Below, one piece after another: positions 31,486 to 38,173 of a DNA stretch of 38,173 nucleotides. A program made the translations under genes and the position numbers. Under the pieces are notes generated by a model. It was given only the letters and a program-made list of their open reading frames with translations, had not been told where the DNA came from and ran no database searches. How positions within the stretch are numbered: position 1 is the stretch's first letter; every line of letters begins with the position of its first letter. Source of the stretch: Bacteroidales bacterium (lineage in GTDB: Bacteria > Bacteroidota > Bacteroidia > Bacteroidales > FEN-979); NCBI GenBank assembly GCA_003142515.1, contig PLMO01000154.1, positions 1-38,173 of the forward strand. Direction: 5' to 3'.

Positions 31486-31560
31486 ATGACGAAAACCGTA
31501 GGACAACATTTCAATATATACATCATACCGGATGACATGATCAGGTGCAATCCGGCTTAA
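31486..31560 (+). CDS. Putative 24-residue leader ORF upstream of SusC1
   Basis: An ATG-to-TAA ORF of 24 codons begins MTKTVGQHFNIY and ends DDMIRCNPA, 53 nt before the SusC1 start. It lies just after the candidate -7 box, so its own leader would be very short or absent. The hairpin with the CCGGAT stem is inside its 3' half, which would allow translation of the ORF to influence folding. The identical ORF precedes SusC2. The peptide is not recognised, and coding status is unproven because the copies are identical and give no substitution pattern. Confidence 0.4.
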   Translation: MTKTVGQHFNIYIIPDDMIRCNPA

Positions 31561-31613
31561 CTTATTAATATTCAACTGATTATTAACACTTTTACTAACC
31601 AAAACCATCCATT

Positions 31614-34600
31614 ATGAGAAAATTTACCATTGCACTTTTCCTGACGTTCTTTCTAGGGATAGTCGGTGTCTTTGCTCAGCGCACAATCACCGGAACAGTG
31701 ACAAGCGCTGAGGATAAAAGTACGATCCCGGGCGCTACGGTCATCGTTAAAGGTACCACCATTGGGACCATTACAAATGTCGATGGGAAGTACTCTATAA
31801 CCGTTCCGGCCAACCGGAACTCCCTCATGTTTTCCTACGTAGGAATGGTGACTGTGGAAAAAATTTTGGGGGAAAACAATGTGATAGATGTTATACTGTC
31901 GGCCAGTGTACAGGAACTGGAAGGCATAGTTGTAACAGCCCTTGGTATTCCAAGGGAAAAAAAGTCTCTTGGATATGCTACCCAGGAAGTTAAGGGTAGC
32001 GACATCAATATGATTAAAACTGACAACTTTATTAACACTCTTTCAGGAATGGTTGCAGGGGTTCAGGTTAAAACAACCACCAACATGGGTGGTTCCACCA
32101 ATGTCCTGTTAAGGGGCAATAAATCGTTGACCGGCGATAACCAGGCATTATTTGTCCTTGATGGTGTTCCAGTTAACAATGATATTACAAATACGGTGAG
32201 TCAACAACAGGATGGAGTGGGTTATGATTATGGTAATGCTGCTTCTGACATTAACCCTGATGATATTGAATCCATCAACGTTTTAAAAGGATCCGCTGCA
32301 ACTGCATTGTATGGTTCGCGGGCTGCTAATGGTGTGATCATGATCTCGACTAAAAAAGGCGTAGGAACAACCGCGCCGGGTAAAAAGGGTATTGGCGTCA
32401 CACTAAATTCAGGCGTTACTGTGGGTTTTGTTGATAAATCAACCTTCCCGGAGTATCAAAAGGATTATGGCGGAGGTTATGGCGCCTATTATAGTGGACC
32501 GGGAAATCATTGGTATATGGATTATATCAATACCGACGGGACAATCACAGTTAATCCGAAGGATGCTAACAGTAAACTTACTCAGTGGGTAACTACCTCA
32601 GAAGATGCTTCTTATGGAGCAAAATTCGATGGTTCCCCGGTTTACCAGTGGGATGCCGTTGACCCGCAATCTCCGAATCACCTAAAAGCAACGCCTTGGG
32701 TAAACGCAGCTAACGGGCCAATCACCTTCTTTGAAAACCCGGTTACCTTTACCAATTCTGTTGCACTTGATAATGCATCCCACTTGGGTAATTACAGGTT
32801 ATCCTATACAAATTACAAACAGAACGGGTTGATGCCGAATAGTCAACTCATTAAAAACAATGTTTCATTGAATGCAACCTGGAATGCCACGGATAGATTA
32901 ACCGTAACAGGATTTGGAAACTACTCACTTAATAACGGAACAGGTCGTAACTCAACCGGATACAATGATAATATTCTGGGATCGATGCGTCAATGGATGG
33001 AAACAAATGTTGATATAAAAGAATTAAAAAGCATGTATGATCTGACCAGACGCAATATAACCTGGAATTGGGCCGACCCCTCCGATGAAACACCCATTTA
33101 TTGGGACAACTATTATTGGACACGTTATCAAAACTATGAGACAGATAAGAGAAATCGTTTTATCGGCAACATCGGGGCAACTTATAAAATCACTGAATGG
33201 TTAAATGTTTTCGGCCGTTTTTCGGTTGATACATATGCTGAATTACAGGAGGAAAGAAGAGCTATTGGTAGTGTTCCAACTACTTTTGGAATCGGTACCA
33301 CACAGGCAGATGGCAGCGGCGGCAGAAGCGATCAGGGCTCTGGCTACCTGAGAAGGGATATCAATTTCAGTGAATACAATTATGATGTGATGGCAAATTT
33401 CAACAAGGATTTATCGAAATCTTTTAACCTGAAAGCTATATTAGGGATGAACATGAGAAGGACAAATTATAGTCGTTTGATCTCGTCCACCAGCGGTGGT
33501 TTGACAATACCTGACCTTTACTCATTGGAAAATAGTGTCGGACCATTACCACTTCCAAAGGAATTGGCTTCAAGGGTTGGCGTTGATGGAATTTATGCCA
33601 GCGCTTCATTGGGTTATAAAAACTATCTTTACCTTGATGCTACCTTGAGGCGCGATCATTCTTCAACCTTACCACCAGCGAACAGTAGTTACTATTATCC
33701 ATCTGTTGCAGGAAGTTTTATTTTCTCAAATGTTATACCTCAGGCCAAATGGCTTTCATTTGGAAAAGTTCGTTTGAATTATGCCCAGGTTGGTAATAGC
33801 GCTAGTTTTGATCAACTGGTCGATAACTATATTATTAATACACCTTTTAATTCTCTTTCGACGACAGTTCCTACTATCAAGAAAGACCCTAATCTGAAAC
33901 CAGAACTCACAAAAAGTATTGAAGGCGGGCTTGAAATGTACTTCCTTGGCAGAAGACTTGGATTTGATCTGGCGTTATATAAAACAAATACCATTAATCA
34001 GATTCTACCGCTTCCCGTATCCTCAAGTACAGGATATTATACAGAGATCATCAATGCCGGTGAAATTCAAAACAAAGGGATCGAATTAGCGCTGCATGCA
34101 ACTCCATGTAAAAACAAAAATTTCGCATGGAATATCACGCTGAACTGGGCTATGAATAGGAATGAAGTGATTTCTTTAAAGGAAGGCGTCAACAACCTCC
34201 AGTTAGGAGCATTCCAGGGTGGTGTTACTCTCAATGCCAAGGTTGGACAACCCTACGGAGTACTTTACGGAACCGATTACGTTTATAAGGATGGAGAGAA
34301 AGTCGTTAAATCTAATGGATCCTATCAAATTACAACAAAATCTGATAATGTGATAGGTAATGCGAACCCTGATTGGACAGGTGGGCTTATGAATAACCTG
34401 ACCTATAAAAATTGGTCATTCTCATTCTTGATTGATGTATCAAAGGGTGGAGATGTTTTCTCGCTTGATATGTATTATGGGTTAGCAACCGGTTTGTACA
34501 AAGAGACTTCCTATCTCAACGACCTTGGCAACCCTGTAAGAGATCCTATTACCTGGATTGATGCCAGTGATCATAGCAAAGGTTATGCTCGAAACAGTGG

Positions 34601-34973
34601 TGGATTTATTAATCCGGGTGTAAATGTTGCCGCGGATGGCACTGTCACACAAAATAAAACAAGAATGGCCGCTTCCAATTATGGTGCCTTTGGGTATGTA
34701 TATAATCCCAATTCAGCCTTTGTTTACGATGCAACCTATGTTAAACTACGGCAGATCTCTTTATCCTATTCATTACCACAAGCCCTCTTGAAAAAATGTT
34801 TCATTTCTGGTGTAACTTTCACAGCTGTGGCATACAACGTTTGGATCATCTTCAAAAACTTACCTTACACAGATCCGGAATCAGGACTTAGCGCAGGTAA
34901 CCTGCAAGGTTATACGACAGGTTCATTGCCATCAACACGTGATTTTAGCTTTGACGTAAAATTCACCTTCTAA
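31614..34973 (+). CDS. SusC/RagA family TonB-linked outer-membrane receptor
   Basis: 1119 residues. A signal peptide (MRKFTIALFLTFFLGIVGVF, then AQ) is followed by a CarboxypepD_reg-like domain (about 23-95; ITGTVTSAEDKSTIPGATVI, GTITNVDGKYSI), the plug (about 110-235; GIPREKKSLGYATQEVKG, VLLRGNKSLTGDNQALFVLD, INPDDIESINVLKGSAATAL, the SusC signature region) and a large barrel ending SFDVKFTF. SusC forms the outer-membrane channel of a pedal-bin importer with a SusD lid. The SusD partner follows after 10 nt. No glycosidase, sulfatase or regulator is adjacent in view, so the substrate (glycan, peptide or other) cannot be assigned. Its leader is duplicated in front of SusC2. Confidence 0.95.
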   Translation: MRKFTIALFLTFFLGIVGVFAQRTITGTVTSAEDKSTIPGATVIVKGTTIGTITNVDGKYSITVPANRNSLMFSYVGMVTVEKILGENNVIDVILSASVQELEGIVVTALGIPREKKSLGYATQEVKGSDINMIKTDNFINTLSGMVAGVQVKTTTNMGGSTNVLLRGNKSLTGDNQALFVLDGVPVNNDITNTVSQQQDGVGYDYGNAASDINPDDIESINVLKGSAATALYGSRAANGVIMISTKKGVGTTAPGKKGIGVTLNSGVTVGFVDKSTFPEYQKDYGGGYGAYYSGPGNHWYMDYINTDGTITVNPKDANSKLTQWVTTSEDASYGAKFDGSPVYQWDAVDPQSPNHLKATPWVNAANGPITFFENPVTFTNSVALDNASHLGNYRLSYTNYKQNGLMPNSQLIKNNVSLNATWNATDRLTVTGFGNYSLNNGTGRNSTGYNDNILGSMRQWMETNVDIKELKSMYDLTRRNITWNWADPSDETPIYWDNYYWTRYQNYETDKRNRFIGNIGATYKITEWLNVFGRFSVDTYAELQEERRAIGSVPTTFGIGTTQADGSGGRSDQGSGYLRRDINFSEYNYDVMANFNKDLSKSFNLKAILGMNMRRTNYSRLISSTSGGLTIPDLYSLENSVGPLPLPKELASRVGVDGIYASASLGYKNYLYLDATLRRDHSSTLPPANSSYYYPSVAGSFIFSNVIPQAKWLSFGKVRLNYAQVGNSASFDQLVDNYIINTPFNSLSTTVPTIKKDPNLKPELTKSIEGGLEMYFLGRRLGFDLALYKTNTINQILPLPVSSSTGYYTEIINAGEIQNKGIELALHATPCKNKNFAWNITLNWAMNRNEVISLKEGVNNLQLGAFQGGVTLNAKVGQPYGVLYGTDYVYKDGEKVVKSNGSYQITTKSDNVIGNANPDWTGGLMNNLTYKNWSFSFLIDVSKGGDVFSLDMYYGLATGLYKETSYLNDLGNPVRDPITWIDASDHSKGYARNSGGFINPGVNVAADGTVTQNKTRMAASNYGAFGYVYNPNSAFVYDATYVKLRQISLSYSLPQALLKKCFISGVTFTAVAYNVWIIFKNLPYTDPESGLSAGNLQGYTTGSLPSTRDFSFDVKFTF

Positions 34974-34983
34974 AATAAAAAAT

Positions 34984-36438
34984 ATGAAAAAGATATTCAA
35001 AATTTTCCTGGTCCTCCTGGTGTTTTCGTCTTGTACGAAATTTCAAGATTTGAATAAAAACATCAAGGATCCTACCAGTGTTCCCGGTGAATCATTGTTT
35101 ACCGCAGCTCAGAAGCGTTTGTTCGATCAGATGGTCACTCCAAACGTAAACTTGAATATTTGGAGGATGTTCACCCAGCAATGGACAGAAACAACCTATA
35201 CAGATGAAGCCAACTACGACATTATCACACGTCCGATTCCCGGTAACCAATGGAATCAGCTTTATGTGAGTGTTTTAAAAAACCTTGACGAATCCGCAAA
35301 AGTTATTGCAGCAACGGGTTCTCTGCCTGGTGATAATCCAGAAGTTATAACAAATAAACTTGCCATTATTGAGGTAATGACAGTTTATGCTTATAGCATA
35401 CTCGTTGAATCATTTGGCAATGTTCCTTATACCGAGGCATTGAAAACCGGGATTTTGTTGCCAAAATATGATGATGGTCTGACTATTTATGAGGACCTGA
35501 TCAACCGGTTAAACAAAGCCATTGGCAATATGAACCAAAATTTCGGTAGTTTAGGTGCTTACGATAATATGTATGGTGGAGATGTTTCCCGGTGGTATAA
35601 ATTTGCCAATTCCTTGAAATTACGGATGGGGATGCTTCTGTCTGATGTTGACAACACATTGGCGAAAACCACTGTTGAAGCTGCTGCACCAAACGTCATT
35701 ACTTCAAATACTGATAATGCCAGGCTCATTTATCTGAGCACTCAGCCCAATGACAATCCGATTTATGAAAATCTGGTAGCCAGCGGCAGAAATGACTTTG
35801 TTGCTGCCAATACACTGGTTGATAAAATGAACGACCTTAATGATCCCAGGTTGCCATTTTATTTTACCCAGGTAGATACTTCCTCCGTAATAGGGACCCC
35901 CAAATTGGCTTACGTTGGTGGAATATATGGTGCGTCCAACAATTTCGCACATTATTCACATGTTGCCGATAAAATTCAGACCCCCACCTTCGAAGCAATA
36001 ATTTTTGATGCTTCTGAAGTTGAATTTTTACTTGCTGAAGGTGCGGAAAGAGGTTTCGCCATTAGTGGTACGGCTGAAGAACATTATAATAATGCCATCA
36101 CGCGCTCAATTGAATATTGGGGGGGGGCCCCTGCTGACATTGCCACTTACCTGGCCGAGCCCAAGGTGGCCTATTCAACAGCTACCGGTACCTGGCAACA
36201 AAAAATCGGGGAACAAAAATGGATTGGCCTGTATAATCGCGGGTTTGAATCCTGGACGGCCTGGAGAATGTTAGATTATCCGGTTCTGGTTAAACCTGCT
36301 GATGCTAAGACTGATATTCCATTGCGTCTTACCTATCCAGTCGTTGAACAAACATTAAATGGTACTAACTTTAACGCTGCCGCTGCCGCCATTGGTGGAG
36401 ACCTCGTTACAACAAAACTTTTCTGGGACAAACACTGA
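34984..36438 (+). CDS. SusD/RagB family outer-membrane lipoprotein
   Basis: 484 residues. A lipoprotein signal (MKKIFKIFLVLLVFSSC) places lipidated Cys17 after the SusD-like N-terminus, followed by KFQDLNKNIKDPTSVPGESL. The helical TPR-like core shows WTETTYTDEANYD, YAYSILVESFGNVPYTEAL (the conserved SusD pattern), YEDLINRLNKAI and FLLAEGAERG. This form resembles the SusD-like_2 subgroup. It caps the SusC1 channel and selects the ligand at the cell surface. A run of nine G residues (36119-36127) in the codons for WGG lies about 100 codons before the end; slippage there would truncate the protein. The stop is 16 nt before a strong hairpin. Confidence 0.93.
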   Translation: MKKIFKIFLVLLVFSSCTKFQDLNKNIKDPTSVPGESLFTAAQKRLFDQMVTPNVNLNIWRMFTQQWTETTYTDEANYDIITRPIPGNQWNQLYVSVLKNLDESAKVIAATGSLPGDNPEVITNKLAIIEVMTVYAYSILVESFGNVPYTEALKTGILLPKYDDGLTIYEDLINRLNKAIGNMNQNFGSLGAYDNMYGGDVSRWYKFANSLKLRMGMLLSDVDNTLAKTTVEAAAPNVITSNTDNARLIYLSTQPNDNPIYENLVASGRNDFVAANTLVDKMNDLNDPRLPFYFTQVDTSSVIGTPKLAYVGGIYGASNNFAHYSHVADKIQTPTFEAIIFDASEVEFLLAEGAERGFAISGTAEEHYNNAITRSIEYWGGAPADIATYLAEPKVAYSTATGTWQQKIGEQKWIGLYNRGFESWTAWRMLDYPVLVKPADAKTDIPLRLTYPVVEQTLNGTNFNAAAAAIGGDLVTTKLFWDKH

Positions 36439-36454
36439 CACGTTTTCACCTATG

Positions 36455-36494
36455 AAAAGAGGCTGTCTCAAAAGTACGAGACAGCCTCTTTTTT
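36455..36494 (+). terminator. Strong terminator hairpin after susD, probably derived from an IS end
   Basis: A perfect 15-bp stem (AAAAGAGGCTGTCTC / GAGACAGCCTCTTTT) with an 8-nt loop and a T run. GAGGCTGTCTCAAAAGT resembles terminal inverted repeats of Bacteroidota insertion sequences, and a transposase-like tail follows on the minus strand. It can act as terminator for both strands. Confidence 0.88.
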
Positions 36495-36500
36495 ATTAAT

Positions 36501-36634
36501 TCAGGCCATTTCCCTTTTGATCCGCATGAGGATGGATTTAATAGCATGTAGTAAAAGTGGCCACCCAACCAGGAAAGTGAAGTAACCACATCAGCCAGGT
36601 AGTTCCGGAAATACCCGAGCGCGGTGAATTTGTT
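36501..36634 (-). pseudogene. Decayed transposase C-terminal fragment (DDE type, family uncertain)
   Basis: On the minus strand the frame reads KNKFTALGYFRNYLADVVTS then LSWLGGHFY, after which a 2-nt insertion near 36547-36552 shifts the continuation HAIKSILMRIKREMA to another frame, ending in TGA (36501-36503). This resembles the C-terminus of IS4/IS5-like transposases of Bacteroidota. Nothing of the catalytic domain remains, and the fragment stops where the SusC leader homology begins (36635). The neighbouring hairpin would be the matching IS end. Assignment is by eye; an unrelated coding remnant is possible. Confidence 0.5.
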
Positions 36635-36661
36635 CTTTTTTTTAACTTTTTATTAAATTTG

Positions 36662-36694
36662 TTTGACTTTTATGGTTTTTATTTCTTAAAATTG
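36662..36694 (+). promoter_or_regulatory. Candidate promoter of SusC2
   Basis: TTTG (36662-36665), 21 nt, TAAAATTG (36687-36694), the same elements and spacing as before SusC1, while the spacer itself has changed at five positions. Confidence 0.45.
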
Positions 36695-36702
36695 CATTGG
36701 AA

Positions 36703-36777
36703 ATGACGAAAACCGTAGGACAACATTTCAATATATACATCATACCGGATGACATGATCAGGTGCAATCCGGCTTAA
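36703..36777 (+). CDS. Putative 24-residue leader ORF upstream of SusC2
   Basis: Identical to the ORF before SusC1 (MTKTVGQHFNIY ... DDMIRCNPA), 53 nt before the SusC2 start and containing the same CCGGAT/ATCCGG hairpin (36745-36772). Coding is unproven. Confidence 0.4.
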   Translation: MTKTVGQHFNIYIIPDDMIRCNPA

Positions 36778-36830
36778 CTTATTAATATTCAACTGATTAT
36801 TAACACTTTTACTAACCAAAACCATCCATT

Positions 36831-38173
36831 ATGAGAAAATTTACCATTGTCCTTGCTTTACTTCTAATGGCAGGACTGCAAGGAGTACTTGCACAAACAC
36901 GGGTCATATCCGGTGTTGTCACATCATCGGAGGACAAATCCCCCATTCCCGGGGTGACAATCGTTGTTAAAAGTACCACCATTGGTACCACAACAAATAT
37001 TGACGGGAAATATGTATTGACTGTTCCTGCAAAATACGATTTTCTGACCTTCTCTTATGTAGGGATGAAGACAAAGGAAGTCAAGATTGGGGAATCTATT
37101 ACGTTGGATGTTGTATTGGATCCCGATGTCATGAATCTGGATGCCATCGTGGTGACTGCTATTGGTATCCCGCGTGAAACCAAGGCGTTGAGTTATTCAG
37201 TGCAAAATGTTTCATCTGAGGACATTGGGAAGGCTGCACAAACTGATATGATTAACAGCTTGCAGGGTAAGGTTTCCGATGTTCAGGTTGTCAGTTCATC
37301 AGGAGTTGCAGGAGCCGCATCCTATATCCAGATTCGTGGGGTTACATCTTTAACAGGAAACAACCAGCCTCTCTTTGTAGTAGATGGTGTTCCTATAGCA
37401 GGGGCTGAAACTGGTGGCTCAGTCGAAAGTGCTTCCGCTGGTGCTTTTGATGGTGTTGGTTTATCCAACCGCGCTATTGACATCAACCCTGACGATATTG
37501 AATCCGTCAGCGTTTTGAAAGGCGGGGCAGCAACAGCGCTATATGGTTTGCGTGCTGCATCCGGCGCCGTTATTATAACCACAAAGAAAGGAAAAGCAGC
37601 TACCGGTAAAAAAGTATCAGTGAATTTCAGCACTTCTGTTAAATTTGACGTTGTCAGTCAACTCCCTGCCCGGCAAAATGCATTCGGACAAGGTTCAGGA
37701 GGTAACTGGATTTCCGGTAACAAATTCAGCTGGGGCCCGAAAATAGACACCATGGCCTATGACAAATCCAACTGGAGCAAATACGAATGGAAAGATTTCG
37801 ATGTAGACGGAAGGATTGTCCCCGCTACAGTAGGTAAAGACGGGGCAGTTAAAACTTATAACCCTTACGATTTCTTCCAGACCGGAGTGACGACCGACAA
37901 CTCTCTTGCCCTTAGCGGGGGAAGCGATATTTCCACCTTCTATTTCAGTTTCTCAGATAACCAGACGAAAGGAATTGTTCCCGATAATACCATGCGCAGA
38001 AATACCTTCAAGCTATCCGGCGATACAAAACTTTCTGATCATTGGAAGGTGTCCGGTTCGGCAAATTACATCATCACGGCCGCTAACCGTATACAGCAGG
38101 GGAATAATACTTCCGGAATAATGCTCGGGCTGTTGAGAACGCCACCGACCTTCGACAATGCAGCCGGTTACAT
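36831..38173 (+). CDS. SusC/RagA family TonB-linked receptor, 3' end outside window
   Basis: 447 codons are visible without a stop to the window edge. The signal peptide shares only MRKFTI with SusC1, then continues VLALLLMAGLQGVLAQ. A CarboxypepD_reg-like domain (ISGVVTSSEDKSPIPGVTIV, GTTTNIDGKYVLTV), plug (GIPRETKALSYSVQNVSS, IQIRGVTSLTGNNQPLFVVD, INPDDIESVSVLKGGAATAL) and the first barrel strands are present. It is a clear paralogue of SusC1 but well diverged in protein sequence, in contrast to the identical leader. A SusD partner would be expected beyond the window. Confidence 0.93.
   Translation, partial: MRKFTIVLALLLMAGLQGVLAQTRVISGVVTSSEDKSPIPGVTIVVKSTTIGTTTNIDGKYVLTVPAKYDFLTFSYVGMKTKEVKIGESITLDVVLDPDVMNLDAIVVTAIGIPRETKALSYSVQNVSSEDIGKAAQTDMINSLQGKVSDVQVVSSSGVAGAASYIQIRGVTSLTGNNQPLFVVDGVPIAGAETGGSVESASAGAFDGVGLSNRAIDINPDDIESVSVLKGGAATALYGLRAASGAVIITTKKGKAATGKKVSVNFSTSVKFDVVSQLPARQNAFGQGSGGNWISGNKFSWGPKIDTMAYDKSNWSKYEWKDFDVDGRIVPATVGKDGAVKTYNPYDFFQTGVTTDNSLALSGGSDISTFYFSFSDNQTKGIVPDNTMRRNTFKLSGDTKLSDHWKVSGSANYIITAANRIQQGNNTSGIMLGLLRTPPTFDNAAGY

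Larger units (their letters stand above)
31418..31632 (+). repeat. SusC leader direct repeat, copy 1
   Basis: Bases 31469-31632 (164 bp) are identical to 36686-36849, and 31418-31468 matches 36635-36685 with six differences in 51. The block covers the promoter, a 5' leader with a hairpin (CCGGAT at 31528-31533 pairing with ATCCGG at 31550-31555, 16-nt loop), a short ORF and the first six codons of SusC. Copies are 5217 bp apart in the same orientation. Confidence 0.95.
36635..36849 (+). repeat. SusC leader direct repeat, copy 2
   Basis: Second copy of the 215-bp leader block (identical from 36686 to 36849). Its left edge coincides with the end of the transposase-like scar. With the hairpin, the scar and this block, the 392-bp gap between susD and SusC2 is fully accounted for. 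Confidence 0.95.

Noticed and set aside
31614-38173. Complete polysaccharide utilisation locus
   Set aside because: Only SusC, SusD and a second SusC are visible; no glycoside hydrolase, lyase, sulfatase or regulator accompanies them in the window.

Overview
The window comes from a member of the Bacteroidota, probably an uncultured or lightly studied Bacteroidales-like lineage. Evidence: two SusC/RagA receptors and a SusD lipoprotein, four secreted proteins with type IX secretion (T9SS) C-terminal sorting domains, TonB receptors with carboxypeptidase-regulatory domains, and promoters of the Bacteroidota type (TTTG about 17-23 nt before TAnnTTTG). No rRNA or tRNA gene, CRISPR array or phage module was seen.

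Layout. 1-5065 (+): tail of a PLP-dependent amino-acid decarboxylase, ribosomal protein L28 with its own promoter and terminator, then an overlapping pair of secreted regulatory-domain protein and TonB receptor. 5134-9787 (-): TonB receptor, PCMD-like T9SS protein and ornithine aminotransferase, closely spaced. 9835-13875 (-): ccmB-ccmC-ccmD-like-ccmE (cytochrome c maturation, CXXXY-type CcmE) followed by a UbiD decarboxylase. 14012-20237 (-): three tandem copies of a complete transcription unit (promoter, secreted Asp-box/T9SS protein, terminator). 20294-21490 (-): GNAT-like protein with a REP-like palindrome in its 5' leader. 21639-28707 (+): LptF/G permease, two glycosyltransferases, the ABC-F factor EttA and histidyl-tRNA synthetase. 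28859-31273 (+): a histidine ammonia-lyase homologue with an Ala-Cys-Gly triad, then two small paralogous membrane proteins. 31418-38173 (+): SusC1-SusD, a decayed IS scar, then SusC2 (cut by the window end).

The most unusual structure is at two scales. First, short tandem arrays with a strict 7-bp period recur at many gene borders (1321, 11758, 11824, 13143, 25503, 28724, 31307), each with a different heptamer; one array of nine heptamers (63 bp) sits in frame inside hisS. The period is conserved and the sequence is not. Second, the two SusC genes are preceded by a 164-bp block identical in both copies, running from the promoter -7 box to codon 6. It contains a hairpin and an intact 24-codon upstream ORF, although the SusC coding sequences diverge immediately afterwards.

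Functionally the window mixes housekeeping (L28, HisRS, EttA, LptF/G), respiratory maturation (Ccm, UbiD) and outer-membrane nutrient uptake and surface display (TonB receptors, SusCD, T9SS cargo). No glycoside hydrolase or dedicated regulator accompanies the SusCD pair, so its substrate cannot be inferred. All functional statements rest on reading motifs by eye; no database search was run.
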